From positions 49,005 through 113,004 of the forward strand of contig NZ_CAJPVI010000030.1 in NCBI RefSeq assembly GCF_905397435.1: a DNA stretch of 64,000 nucleotides, read 5' to 3'. The DNA is from Cupriavidus numazuensis (lineage in GTDB: Bacteria > Pseudomonadota > Gammaproteobacteria > Burkholderiales > Burkholderiaceae). The notes below the pieces were generated by a model. The model saw only the letters and a program-made list of their open reading frames with translations. It was not told the origin of the DNA and did not search any database. Position 1 is the stretch's first letter, and each line of letters starts with the position of its first letter. The position numbers were made by a program, and so were the translations under genes. Of this stretch, positions 17,169-25,591 are shown in pieces.

Positions 17169-18179
17169 ATGATGCCGGAAATGCCCAAAAAGACCACACG
17201 CGCGATGCGAACACAGCGTGCTCGGAGGCTGTTTCTGGCGATTGCTTCGGGCGCTGCGTTGTATGCCGCAATGCCTGCATTTGCCGGCGAAGCGTTCCCT
17301 GTCCGACCGATTACTTTGGTCCTGCCGTTTCCCCCGGGCGGTGCTTCTGATACGCAATTGCGCGCGCTTGCCATCGCCGCAGCAAAGGACTTGGGACAGC
17401 CCATCGTTGTTGTTAACCGCCCTGGCAACGGAGGTACTATCGCGCCGGCTGCGATGGCACACTCTGCCGCCCCCGATGGGTACACCATCGCGCTGGCGGT
17501 ACGCACGCTGCTGCGGTTGCCGCATCTTAGCAAGGTAAATTTCGACCCCCTGAAGGACTTCACATACATCATTGGCCTCAGTGGCTTCTCATTCGGTGTC
17601 GTGGTCGCAAATGACGCGCCGTGGAAGTCGCTCAAGGAGCTGATTGATGACGCACGTGCCAGGCCAGGGGCCATTACTTATGGCGCCAGCGGTCGGGGTA
17701 GCAGCGGTCATATTGCCATGGAGCGTCTGGCCCGGGCAGCCGGTGTGCGTCTCAATTTTATTCCCTACAAAGGAACGGCTGAAGAGGTCAAGGACCTGTT
17801 GGGAGGACATTTGGCGGCTTACGCCGATCCCGGCTGGGGCTCGATGCTGGAGTCGGGGAAGGTCAGGGTACTTGCAACGATGGGAGAGGTGCGCCTGAAA
17901 CGGTGGCCGCAGGTTCCCACCCTAAAAGAGCTGGGCTACGACATCGTAGTGACCTCTCCCATTGGATTGATTGGCCCGCGCGGTATGGACCCTTCCGTGG
18001 TGGCGCGACTGCACGACGCCTTTCGCAGGGCCATGGTTGACCCGGCCTACATACGCACTATGGAGCAGAACGATCAGGTGCAGGAGTACCTCGGCAGCGA
18101 TGCCTACACGAAGTCTGCCGCGCGTGAATTCGCCCGGGAGAAGGCCGTGGTGCACGAATTGGGAATCACACTGGAATGA
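17169..18179 (+). CDS. Bug-type periplasmic solute-binding protein
   Basis: 336 residues. A longer basic leader (MMPEMPKKTTRAMRTQRARR) precedes the hydrophobic core LFLAIASGAALYAAMPAFA; the mature protein starts near GEAFPVRPITLVLPF. Family blocks are PPGGASDTQLR, VVNRPGNGG, PDGYTIALAV, YGASGRGSSGH and FIPYKGTAE. GGAG lies just before ATG 17169. The stop overlaps the next start (ATGA), so receptor and acyl-CoA ligase are translationally coupled. This ties uptake to activation of the same compound (inference). Confidence 0.92.
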   Translation: MMPEMPKKTTRAMRTQRARRLFLAIASGAALYAAMPAFAGEAFPVRPITLVLPFPPGGASDTQLRALAIAAAKDLGQPIVVVNRPGNGGTIAPAAMAHSAAPDGYTIALAVRTLLRLPHLSKVNFDPLKDFTYIIGLSGFSFGVVVANDAPWKSLKELIDDARARPGAITYGASGRGSSGHIAMERLARAAGVRLNFIPYKGTAEEVKDLLGGHLAAYADPGWGSMLESGKVRVLATMGEVRLKRWPQVPTLKELGYDIVVTSPIGLIGPRGMDPSVVARLHDAFRRAMVDPAYIRTMEQNDQVQEYLGSDAYTKSAAREFAREKAVVHELGITLE

Positions 18180-19732
18180 GCAAAATGTATCTCACCCAAG
18201 GACTGCACAGGGCCGCGCAACGAGCGCCCGAGAAACCTGCAACGATATTCGCGGGGCGTCAACGCACTTTCCGCGAGCTAACCGGGCGGATTGCTCGTGC
18301 AGCGGCAGTGCTGCACAACTTGGGGGTGCAACCGGGAGACCGCGTGGCCATCCTTGCCCATAACTCCGACGTCTACGTCGAATTGTTACTTGGGATATGG
18401 TGGGCAGGTGCTGTCGCTGTTCCTGTGAACACTCGGTGGAGCGTCTCGGAGGTTGTTTACTCGCTGTCCGACTGCGGGTGTGAAGTGCTCTTCGTAGATG
18501 ACGCATTCGTGGATCAAGTTGATTCCATTCGAGCTGGATCGGACGCGCTGCAACGGATTGTCAAAATTGGTAATGACGATGGCACGGCGTCCCTTCCAGC
18601 CTACGAGTCGCTTCTGCAAGCTTCCGAGCCGCTCACCGATACGCGGACGGGAGGCGACAAGCTGGCCGCTATTCTCTACACCGGTGGCACGACAGGCTTT
18701 CCCAAGGGGGTAATGCTCTCCCATAGCAATTTCTGGTGCGGGGCAGTATCGCGGTTGGCCGAGACATTCAGTCCTCTCAATGGCGTGGCACTCTTTGTAT
18801 CGCCATTTTTTCACGTCTCAGGGCTGTTCCGCTTGGTGATGCAGATCGTTCTGGGCGCCACTAACGTCATCGAACCCCAATTTCGGCCGGAATCGGTGCT
18901 CGACGCCTTCGAGCGATACGAGGTGACTGATGTGGTGTTGGTCCCGAGTATGGTGCAAATGCTGCTGGATCACCCGTCCTTTGACGCCGGGCGACTGCGC
19001 AGCCTTCAACGCATATCCCACGGCGGGGCTCCGATGCCGCCAGCGCTGCTCGATCGGGCAATGGAGCTATTGCCTGATGTCGGCTTCTGTAGCTCCTATG
19101 GCATGACCGAGACTTCAGGGGTGGTCAGTGTTCTCGGCCCGGTCAAAGCAGCCGACCGGCAGCGCTTAGGCACTGCTTTGCGTTCGGTAGGGCAAGCAGG
19201 GTTGGGCGCCGAACTGCGAATTGTCGATATTTACGATAAGGACCTTCCGCCAGGTTCCGTGGGCGAGGTAGTACTGCGGGGACCCGCGGTGATGCAAGGC
19301 TATTGGAATAAGCCCACGGAAACAGCCGCAGCGCTGAAGGACGGCTGGCTGCATACCGGTGATGCCGCCTGGCTGGACGAAGCAGGGCACATCCACGTTG
19401 TGGACCGACTGAAAGACATGGTCATCACGGGCGGAGAGAACGTTTATTCGGCAGAGGTGGAAGCGGCCCTGATGACACACAACGCTGTCGCCGCTTGCGC
19501 AGTTATAGGCGTACCAAGCATTCAGTGGGGCGAGTCGGTGCACGCAGTGATCGTGTTGCGCCCGGGTGCGATGGCGGATGCGGATGAGTTACGTGCGCAC
19601 TGCCGAACACGTCTGGCCGGATATAAATGCCCCAAGAGCGTGGACTTCGTGCCGAGCCTCCCGCTTTCTGCCGCCGGCAAGATCTTGAAGAACCGTCTTC
19701 GGGACGAGTACCTCTCGCGTGCGACGGCCTGA
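18176..19732 (+). CDS. Acyl-CoA synthetase (AMP-forming), second copy
   Basis: 518 residues. AMP-binding signature YTGGTTGFPKGVMLSH, SYGMTETSG, GWLHTGDAAWLDEAG, DRLKDMVITGGENVYSAEVE and catalytic Lys in the final SAAGKILKNRL are all present. It starts within the Bug stop codon. It differs clearly from the ligase at 3168, so the two operons probably activate different acids. It heads an enzyme set with thiolase, two hot-dog proteins, isomerase and SDR that could carry out a full (R)-specific beta-oxidation round, apart from the first desaturation. Confidence 0.9.
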   Translation: MSKMYLTQGLHRAAQRAPEKPATIFAGRQRTFRELTGRIARAAAVLHNLGVQPGDRVAILAHNSDVYVELLLGIWWAGAVAVPVNTRWSVSEVVYSLSDCGCEVLFVDDAFVDQVDSIRAGSDALQRIVKIGNDDGTASLPAYESLLQASEPLTDTRTGGDKLAAILYTGGTTGFPKGVMLSHSNFWCGAVSRLAETFSPLNGVALFVSPFFHVSGLFRLVMQIVLGATNVIEPQFRPESVLDAFERYEVTDVVLVPSMVQMLLDHPSFDAGRLRSLQRISHGGAPMPPALLDRAMELLPDVGFCSSYGMTETSGVVSVLGPVKAADRQRLGTALRSVGQAGLGAELRIVDIYDKDLPPGSVGEVVLRGPAVMQGYWNKPTETAAALKDGWLHTGDAAWLDEAGHIHVVDRLKDMVITGGENVYSAEVEAALMTHNAVAACAVIGVPSIQWGESVHAVIVLRPGAMADADELRAHCRTRLAGYKCPKSVDFVPSLPLSAAGKILKNRLRDEYLSRATA

Positions 19733-19754
19733 GTTTCTATCAAAGGAAGAGAGA

Positions 19755-20948
19755 ATGACCCTTCAGCAACGAGCCGTCCACGTCGTGGGCGTAGGCATGA
19801 TTCCGTTTACCAAGCCTGGCACAAGTGAGCCGTATAACGTCATGGGCGCCAGGGCAACGCAGCTCGCCTTGGCCGATGCTCGGCTTAGTTATGACTTGAT
19901 CCAGCAGGCTTACGTGGGGTACGTCTATGGTGACTCTACGGCAGGCCAGGCTGCCCTATACCAGGTTGGGCTCAGCGGAATCCCCGTTTTCAACCTCAAC
20001 AATAACTGCGCAACGGGCTCCAGTGCGTTGTTCCTTGCGCGCCAGGCGGTGGAGAGCGGTATGGTCGAGTGCGCATTGGCACTCGGCATGGACCAGATGG
20101 TGCCTGGCGCCCTGAAGGGCGCTTTCGATGATCGCCCATCGCCGATGCAGAGATTCGCGGACACGATGACTGCACATCAGGGCTACGAGACCGGGACACC
20201 GCGTGCGGCCCAATTCTTTGGCGGGGCCGGTCGCGATTACATGGCGCAGTATGGTACGCGACCCGACACATTCGGACGGATTGCAGTCAAGGCTCGCCAG
20301 CATGCGGCACGCAACCCGCTGGCCGTGTTCCGCCAAGTCTTAACGCTAGAAGAGGTGATGGCCTCGCCTATGGTGTTCGATCCCCTCACACGCTATCAGT
20401 GCTGCCCTCCGACGTGCGGAGCCGCTGCAGCCATCGTGTGTTCAGGGGAATTTGCTCGCAAGCACGGCCTGGATACGAGCGTAGTGATTGCGAGCCAAGC
20501 TATGACCACCGACTCGCCGGCGAGCTTCGAGAGCAACGACATGCGCAAGTTGGTGGGCTACGACATGACCGCCGACGCGGCTAAGCAGGTATACGAGGCA
20601 GCCGGAGTTGGCCCCGAAGACGTGGATGTCGTGGAGCTACACGACTGCTTCACGGCCAATGAACTCATCTCCTACGAGGCGCTCGGATTGACTCCGCCCG
20701 GTACCGCCGAGAAGTTTGTGCTGGACGGCGACAACACCTATGGCGGACGGTATGTCGTCAATCCGTCAGGGGGCTTGCTGTCCAAAGGACACCCACTTGG
20801 GGCCACCGGCCTCGCGCAGTGTGCTGAACTCGTGTGGCAACTTCGTGGCCGAGCCGAGGACCGCCAGGTGCAGAATGCGCGGATCGCACTTCAGCACAAC
20901 CTGGGGTTGGGTGGTGCCTGTGTCGTGACGCTTTATCAGAGGCAGTGA
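19755..20948 (+). CDS. SCP-x type thiolase (acetyl-CoA acetyltransferase family)
   Basis: 397 residues. Unlike the thiolase-like protein at 1440, this one keeps the nucleophile Cys in NNNCATGSSA, the ELHDCFT block and the C-terminal SKGHPLGATGLAQC, as in the thiolase domain of sterol carrier protein X. It should thiolytically cleave 3-ketoacyl-CoA, SCP-x type enzymes being known for branched and steroid side chains. ATG 19755 follows AAGGAAGAGAGA; a start at 19719 would overlap the ligase. No separate SCP2 lipid-transfer domain is fused. Confidence 0.9.
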   Translation: MTLQQRAVHVVGVGMIPFTKPGTSEPYNVMGARATQLALADARLSYDLIQQAYVGYVYGDSTAGQAALYQVGLSGIPVFNLNNNCATGSSALFLARQAVESGMVECALALGMDQMVPGALKGAFDDRPSPMQRFADTMTAHQGYETGTPRAAQFFGGAGRDYMAQYGTRPDTFGRIAVKARQHAARNPLAVFRQVLTLEEVMASPMVFDPLTRYQCCPPTCGAAAAIVCSGEFARKHGLDTSVVIASQAMTTDSPASFESNDMRKLVGYDMTADAAKQVYEAAGVGPEDVDVVELHDCFTANELISYEALGLTPPGTAEKFVLDGDNTYGGRYVVNPSGGLLSKGHPLGATGLAQCAELVWQLRGRAEDRQVQNARIALQHNLGLGGACVVTLYQRQ

Positions 20949-20957
20949 GGAGGCTGA

Positions 20958-21416
20958 ATGATTGACAAGCGTTTCATTGGGCACGCCTTGGCGCCATTCT
21001 CAGTTCCCGTGGAGGCAGGTCGCCTCCGATTCTTTGCAAAGGCCACGGCACAGACTGATCCCGTCTACTTCGACGACTCGGCCGCGCGAGAGGCCGGTTA
21101 CCCTGGCCTGCTGATACCGGCAACTTTTCTGTTCTGCCTGGAGATGGAGGGACCGAATCCTAGCGCTGTCCGCGACCTGCTCGGCCTAGATTACCGCTAC
21201 TTGCTGCATGGGGAGCAAGGCTTCAGATACCACGCCATGGCGTATGCGGGTGATGTGCTCACGTTCGAGCCTCGGATCGAAGATATCTGGGACAAGAAGC
21301 AGGGCGCGCTTGAATTTGTAGCGCGTGCGACGCGCGTCACGAAGCAGACGGGCCAGCATGTCGCAGACCTGCGATGCGTCACGGTTGTACGTCACCCATC
21401 AGGAGGCCAGGCATGA
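20958..21416 (+). CDS. MaoC-like dehydratase, N-terminal (FAS1-like) type
   Basis: A 152-residue hot-dog protein resembling the HadA-like/FAS1-type N-terminal dehydratase half (VEAGRLRFFAKATAQTDPVYF, then DDSAAREAGYPGLLIPATFLF). The D-x4-H catalytic motif of hydratase 2 is absent, as in the stabilising subunit of mycobacterial HadAB/ChsH1-H2-type heterodimers. The catalytic partner follows immediately with a four-base ATGA overlap. GAGG lies ahead of ATG 20958. I infer a heteromeric (R)-specific enoyl-CoA hydratase. Confidence 0.85.
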   Translation: MIDKRFIGHALAPFSVPVEAGRLRFFAKATAQTDPVYFDDSAAREAGYPGLLIPATFLFCLEMEGPNPSAVRDLLGLDYRYLLHGEQGFRYHAMAYAGDVLTFEPRIEDIWDKKQGALEFVARATRVTKQTGQHVADLRCVTVVRHPSGGQA

Positions 21417-21841
21417 CGGCGAGCGATTCAGTTCAAGGCAGTTGGCAACTTCCGGATTTCGAGCCGGAACCCGTTTCGCGTCTCGCGCTAGCTCTCTATT
21501 GCGGCGCCTCGGGAGATCATAATCCCATTCACGTCGATCAGGACTTTGCCCGCGCAGCCGGAATGGGTGATGTCATCGCGCACGGCATGCTCTCTATGGC
21601 CTGGCTGGGGCAAGTGCTCACTCGCTGGGCACCGCAGGAGGCGATTCGCAGCTTCCGCGTTCGCTTTGCCTCTCTGACTCGAGTAGGCGAGCGTATTCGG
21701 TGCAGCGGCCGTGTCCTTGAGGTGGTGGAAGAGGAAGGCACGCGTTTTGCCCGTGTCGCCTTAACGACAACGAACCCGGAAGGTGAGGTCAAGCTCGAAG
21801 GGGAGGCGCTGGTCGCGCTCAGTTTCAGGGAGGCATTATGA
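21413..21841 (+). CDS. MaoC-like (R)-specific enoyl-CoA hydratase, catalytic subunit
   Basis: 142 residues. The hydratase-2 motif GDHNPIHVD gives catalytic Asp 35 and His 40, followed by the family block GMGDVIAHGMLSMAWLGQVL. It overlaps the preceding hot-dog gene (ATGA, with GGAGG just upstream) and the next gene (ATGA at 21838), so stoichiometric synthesis is likely. It probably hydrates trans-2-enoyl-CoA to (3R)-hydroxyacyl-CoA, the substrate expected for the MFE2-like SDR encoded at 22663. Confidence 0.9.
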   Translation: MTASDSVQGSWQLPDFEPEPVSRLALALYCGASGDHNPIHVDQDFARAAGMGDVIAHGMLSMAWLGQVLTRWAPQEAIRSFRVRFASLTRVGERIRCSGRVLEVVEEEGTRFARVALTTTNPEGEVKLEGEALVALSFREAL

Positions 21842-22632
21842 GTACGAGCCGAAGCGTACTGTTCGACGTCCGTGAGGGCATCGCAGAGATAGTCCTGAAC
21901 CAGCCAGAGCGCCGAAATGCACTCGACCCGTCGATGCGCGCTCAGCTCGTCGATGCCGTTCAAGCGATTCGGCGTGATCAGCAGGTTAGGGCAGTCATCC
22001 TTACTGGTGCCGGTGGCCACTTTTGCGCCGGCGGGGATCTTCGTGCGCTCGCAACAGCTGGTCTTGACAACGAGGGCTGGCTGCGTCGTTTCCAGGACAT
22101 GAATGACTGGGTGCGCGACCTGATCTCGCTTGACCGACCAGTGATCGCAGCTGTGGATGGGATGGCGACTGGTGCAGGACTAAGCCTGGCGCTGACTGCG
22201 GACCTGGTATTGGCAACTCCGCGCGCGCGTTTCAGCGCATCGTTTCTTCGCGTAGGCCTCGTGCCAGACTGCGGATGCTTCTATACGTTGCCGAGGGTAG
22301 TCGGAGTGCAACGTGCCAAGGAGCTTATGCTGTCTGCACGAGAGATCGGTGTGCACGAGGCGCTTGACCTCGGGATTGTCATGGAGATTGTGAGTCCCGA
22401 CGAGTTGAATTCACGCGCTCGCGTGATTGCGAGCAGCTTCATCAAAGCGTCGCCCCTGGCGGTCAGCTTGATCAAGCGCAATCTCTCCCCGCAAGGGGGC
22501 GAACTTGGGGCGCTATTGGATGTAGAAGCGCAAGCCCAAGCACTGGCGATGGGCAGCGCAGGCCATCGCACCGCAGTCAACCGCCTACTAGAGAAACAGG
22601 CCCCCCCCTTTAACTGGCCCGCCGCTCAATGA
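21838..22632 (+). CDS. Enoyl-CoA isomerase/hydratase family protein (PaaG-like)
   Basis: A 264-residue crotonase-fold protein with NQPERRNALDPSM and GAGGHFCAGGDLRAL as oxyanion-hole segments. In the active-site stretch FSASFLRVGLVPDCGCFYTL the first hydratase Glu is missing, and an Asp sits in VPDCG. This is the arrangement of PaaG-type isomerases, which shift double bonds. As MaoC proteins are present to hydrate, a Delta3-Delta2 isomerase role is more likely than hydration. It overlaps the MaoC gene by ATGA. Confidence 0.85.
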   Translation: MSTSRSVLFDVREGIAEIVLNQPERRNALDPSMRAQLVDAVQAIRRDQQVRAVILTGAGGHFCAGGDLRALATAGLDNEGWLRRFQDMNDWVRDLISLDRPVIAAVDGMATGAGLSLALTADLVLATPRARFSASFLRVGLVPDCGCFYTLPRVVGVQRAKELMLSAREIGVHEALDLGIVMEIVSPDELNSRARVIASSFIKASPLAVSLIKRNLSPQGGELGALLDVEAQAQALAMGSAGHRTAVNRLLEKQAPPFNWPAAQ

Positions 22633-22662
22633 CTGCGGCCGGCAAGAACAGGAATGATCGAA

Positions 22663-23607
22663 ATGGAAAAGACACAGGGCGCTGAGCGCTCCGGACAACG
22701 CATGCTGGAAGGCAAGGTCGCGATAGTCACCGGTTCGGGCGGCGGAATCGGGCGTGATATTGCATTAGCCATGGCGCGTGAAGGGGCGCGGGTGGTTGTG
22801 AATGACGTCGGCGCATCGCTCAGTGGCGAAGGAACGGACGATGGGCCGGCTCAGGCAGTCGTGAATGAAATTCGGGCACTGGGTGGGGAAGCCGTGGCTA
22901 ACACCGATAGTGTGGCCGATGCAGCTGCGGGCCAGCGCATGGTGGCGTGCGCTCTTGACTCCTTTGGCCGCGTGGACGTGGTCGTCAATAACGCGGGAAT
23001 CCTGCGGGACGGCTTCTTTCACAAGATGGGCGACGACCAGTGGGATGCTGTCATCAAGGTCCACCTCTATGGCAGCTACCACGTGAGCCGCGCGGCTGCC
23101 AACCATTTTAAGGAGCAAGAGTCTGGCTGCTTCGTTCACATGACTTCTACCTCGGGTCTGATTGGCGAGATCGGCCAGGCCAACTATTCGGCTGCGAAGA
23201 TGGGAATTGCCGCGCTGTCCAAGTCAATCGCACTTGACATGCGCAGGTTCAACGTGCGCTCCAACTGCATTGCTCCCTTTGCGTTCAGCCGGATGATTGC
23301 ATCAATGCCCACGGACACGCCGGAGCAGCGTGCCCGAGTCGACCGCCTGAAGGAGATGACGCCCGCAAAGATCGCGCCGCTGGCAGTTTGTCTGGCGAGT
23401 GATGCTGCGGCCGATACGACGGGACAGATCTTCGCCGTGCGCAACAACGAAATTTTCCTCATGAGCCAACCGCGACCTGTCCGCTCGGTCCATCGGGGAG
23501 AGGGGTGGACTCCGCAAGCTGTGGCGAGCCACGCGCTGCCTGCCCTCCGGGCGCAGTATCACACCTTGGACCGATCGGGTGATGTGTTCAGTTGGGATCC
23601 GATCTGA
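22663..23607 (+). CDS. Short-chain dehydrogenase, MFE2-like (3R)-hydroxyacyl-CoA dehydrogenase
   Basis: About 314 residues. NAD-binding VTGSGGGIGRDIA, then VVNDVGASLSGEG, NNAGILRDGFFHKM, and the catalytic Ser/Tyr/Lys set in TSTSGLIGEIGQANYSAAK. The segment NDVGASLSGEG and the C-terminal extension match the dehydrogenase domain of peroxisomal multifunctional enzyme type 2 rather than FabG. ATG 22663 has AGGA (22650-22653) 9 bases upstream; the in-frame ATG at 22654 is too close to it. It should oxidise the (3R)-hydroxyacyl-CoA made by the MaoC pair, feeding the SCP-x thiolase. Confidence 0.88.
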   Translation: MEKTQGAERSGQRMLEGKVAIVTGSGGGIGRDIALAMAREGARVVVNDVGASLSGEGTDDGPAQAVVNEIRALGGEAVANTDSVADAAAGQRMVACALDSFGRVDVVVNNAGILRDGFFHKMGDDQWDAVIKVHLYGSYHVSRAAANHFKEQESGCFVHMTSTSGLIGEIGQANYSAAKMGIAALSKSIALDMRRFNVRSNCIAPFAFSRMIASMPTDTPEQRARVDRLKEMTPAKIAPLAVCLASDAAADTTGQIFAVRNNEIFLMSQPRPVRSVHRGEGWTPQAVASHALPALRAQYHTLDRSGDVFSWDPI

Positions 23608-23824
23608 ACGCCTAGAGCCGTGATTCGCAGAGCATCTCGAGAGCCCCTAATTGATATCGGTGGCGTGACCGCGCTTTGGGGGCATCGCCTTCCTCGCCGG
23701 TATCGCCTTCAGCGTCCGGCGCGGGCGAATAGGTGGAGGGCGGCTCATTGGAAGAGGATGCTCTGCACGGCGAACCGAACCCCCTAAGCCACCTCCGGCG
23801 TGGCCGGGGGATCGTGGAGAACAC

Positions 23825-24814
23825 ATGAACGCGAAAAGACAGTTGAGCCGCCGCATGCTGCTCGCGCTTGGTGCCTGGTCCGCGATGAGGCCCGCTTTTT
23901 CGCAGATAGCTCCTTCCAGAGCTGGAGTGACCAAGATCATCGTTGGATTCCCTCCTGGACAGGCCACGGACATCGTGGCCCGGCTATTGGCGGCACAGTT
24001 GAATACTGTCACTAGCACCAACTACATCGTGGAGAACAGGCCGGGCCAAGGCGGTAGTATTGCCATGGGGAACCTGGCCAAAGCATCTAACGACGGCTCG
24101 GTGATGATGCTCTCGCACATGTCAGCGGTCGCCACGAATCCCCATCTCTACAAAAGCGTTCCCTATGATTCGTTGAGAGACTTCGAGGCTGTCGGTCTGG
24201 TGGGTGACTTGCCTTTCGTGTTGGTTAGTCACCCGTCGTTGCCGTTCACCGATGTGAAAGGCTTAGTCGAATATGCCAAGAGTCATCCTGGAAAGCTTAT
24301 GAACGCCTCTTCCGGGAATGGCACAGTCTCCCATCTGGCGATGGAGGAGTTCAAGCGTCGTTTAGGACTCGACATCGTCCATGTGCCATACAGGGGGAGT
24401 GGCCCAGGCCTCACGGACGTGGTGGCGGGCGCGGTGCCGATAGCTTTGGAAACGGCGGCAAGTGTCCGGAGCTTTGTGGAGGATGGTCGATTGAGGGCTC
24501 TCGGTTCCGCTTCGCCTTCGCGTTTGGGAGGAGCACTTTCAGTCCCGACACTAGACGAACAAAGTTTCACTGGATTCCATGCATCAACGTGGCTGATGAT
24601 GCTGTATCCAGCTGGCACGCCGAAGGGATTGGTCAACTCGACCTATGGCGCCATCCAGAGAGCCATGGGAACACCCCAGATGCAGAAAAGGCTGCTAGCA
24701 ATGGGGGTTTTGCCGCGCCAAAGCACGAGTCCGGCAGAGGCTCAAGCTTATATTGCGGCCGAATACAAGAATTGGGGCGAAGTGGTGCGGCGCAGTGGGG
24801 TCAAGTTGGACTGA
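23825..24814 (+). CDS. Bug-type periplasmic solute-binding protein
   Basis: 329 residues with an N-terminal signal (MNAKRQLSRRMLLALGAWSA), whose RRMLLAL could act as a Tat or Sec signal. Family blocks are GFPPGQATDIVAR, IVENRPGQGG, ASSGNGTVSHLAM and HVPYRGSGPG. The 217 bases between the SDR stop and this start hold nothing recognisable. It is the fourth Bug gene and closes the second enzyme cluster. Its two-Arg leader and divergent sequence suggest a ligand different from that of the protein at 17169. Confidence 0.92.
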   Translation: MNAKRQLSRRMLLALGAWSAMRPAFSQIAPSRAGVTKIIVGFPPGQATDIVARLLAAQLNTVTSTNYIVENRPGQGGSIAMGNLAKASNDGSVMMLSHMSAVATNPHLYKSVPYDSLRDFEAVGLVGDLPFVLVSHPSLPFTDVKGLVEYAKSHPGKLMNASSGNGTVSHLAMEEFKRRLGLDIVHVPYRGSGPGLTDVVAGAVPIALETAASVRSFVEDGRLRALGSASPSRLGGALSVPTLDEQSFTGFHASTWLMMLYPAGTPKGLVNSTYGAIQRAMGTPQMQKRLLAMGVLPRQSTSPAEAQAYIAAEYKNWGEVVRRSGVKLD

Positions 24815-25591
24815 GCGAGCCGATTAGAGGTGTCTCACGTCCTTATGGCCTGCTTCATCGGCCATCGCTCCATTGTCGCGAGCGTCTTTCTGCCTTAGTG
24901 GACCAGCCCCCTCGCGCGCGCTCGCTGCCAATGAAGCTGTTTGGGGTTCATGGAGGGGCGTGCAAACGGCCCACTAAGACGTCGTTAGACACCAACAACC
25001 CCGGCATGAAGAGCACTGAGATGCAGTTGGGCAGGGGGCTCTGGTGCGCACCGATCACGATGTCGTAACAGACCGATGGAGCCGTTCGTGGAGCACGGTT
25101 CTGCTGCATGCGTGAAGATGCCCGCATCAAATTCGCGCGGCGTGTTCAAAGGTGGCGCTACCGTCTTAGCCAACACTAAGAGACCGTTTCAGAATGACCC
25201 AAGGGGGGCCGTTAACCCTTTAGGAAAGCTATTCACGTTGGCCATCTGAACAACTGGAACCGAGATGAGCGCGCCAATCGTTGATTAAGAGCTGCGGGCA
25301 CTGACGGAACCTCCGCTGACACAGCCAAAACCTTGACGCTACGGCTCATTGTCAGGCGCCGGACCGAACAACGATAGTGGTCTGGGCAAAGTCCGCTGGG
25401 TTGTCGAACGCATTCATCCCGGCATCCCATCATCCGTCGTCTTCGCGTCGCTTCGAACGTCGGACAGACATTCATGGATCCTAAAACTCGGCTGCAGGAA
25501 CTACATCAGGCTAGCTCGGTCGTCTTTTCCGAAGCCGTTTATCAGTTCTCATTCGAATTCTAATTTTGTTATCAATAAAAAGGGAGACACC
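24815..25591. other. Long intergenic region, no gene recognised
   Basis: About 780 bases between the Bug gene and the chemoreceptor. Short open frames on both strands show no family resemblance. The region nearer 25592 is AT-richer (around 25550-25580) and probably contains the chemoreceptor promoter. No clear sigma-28 promoter could be fixed by eye. Confidence 0.45.
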
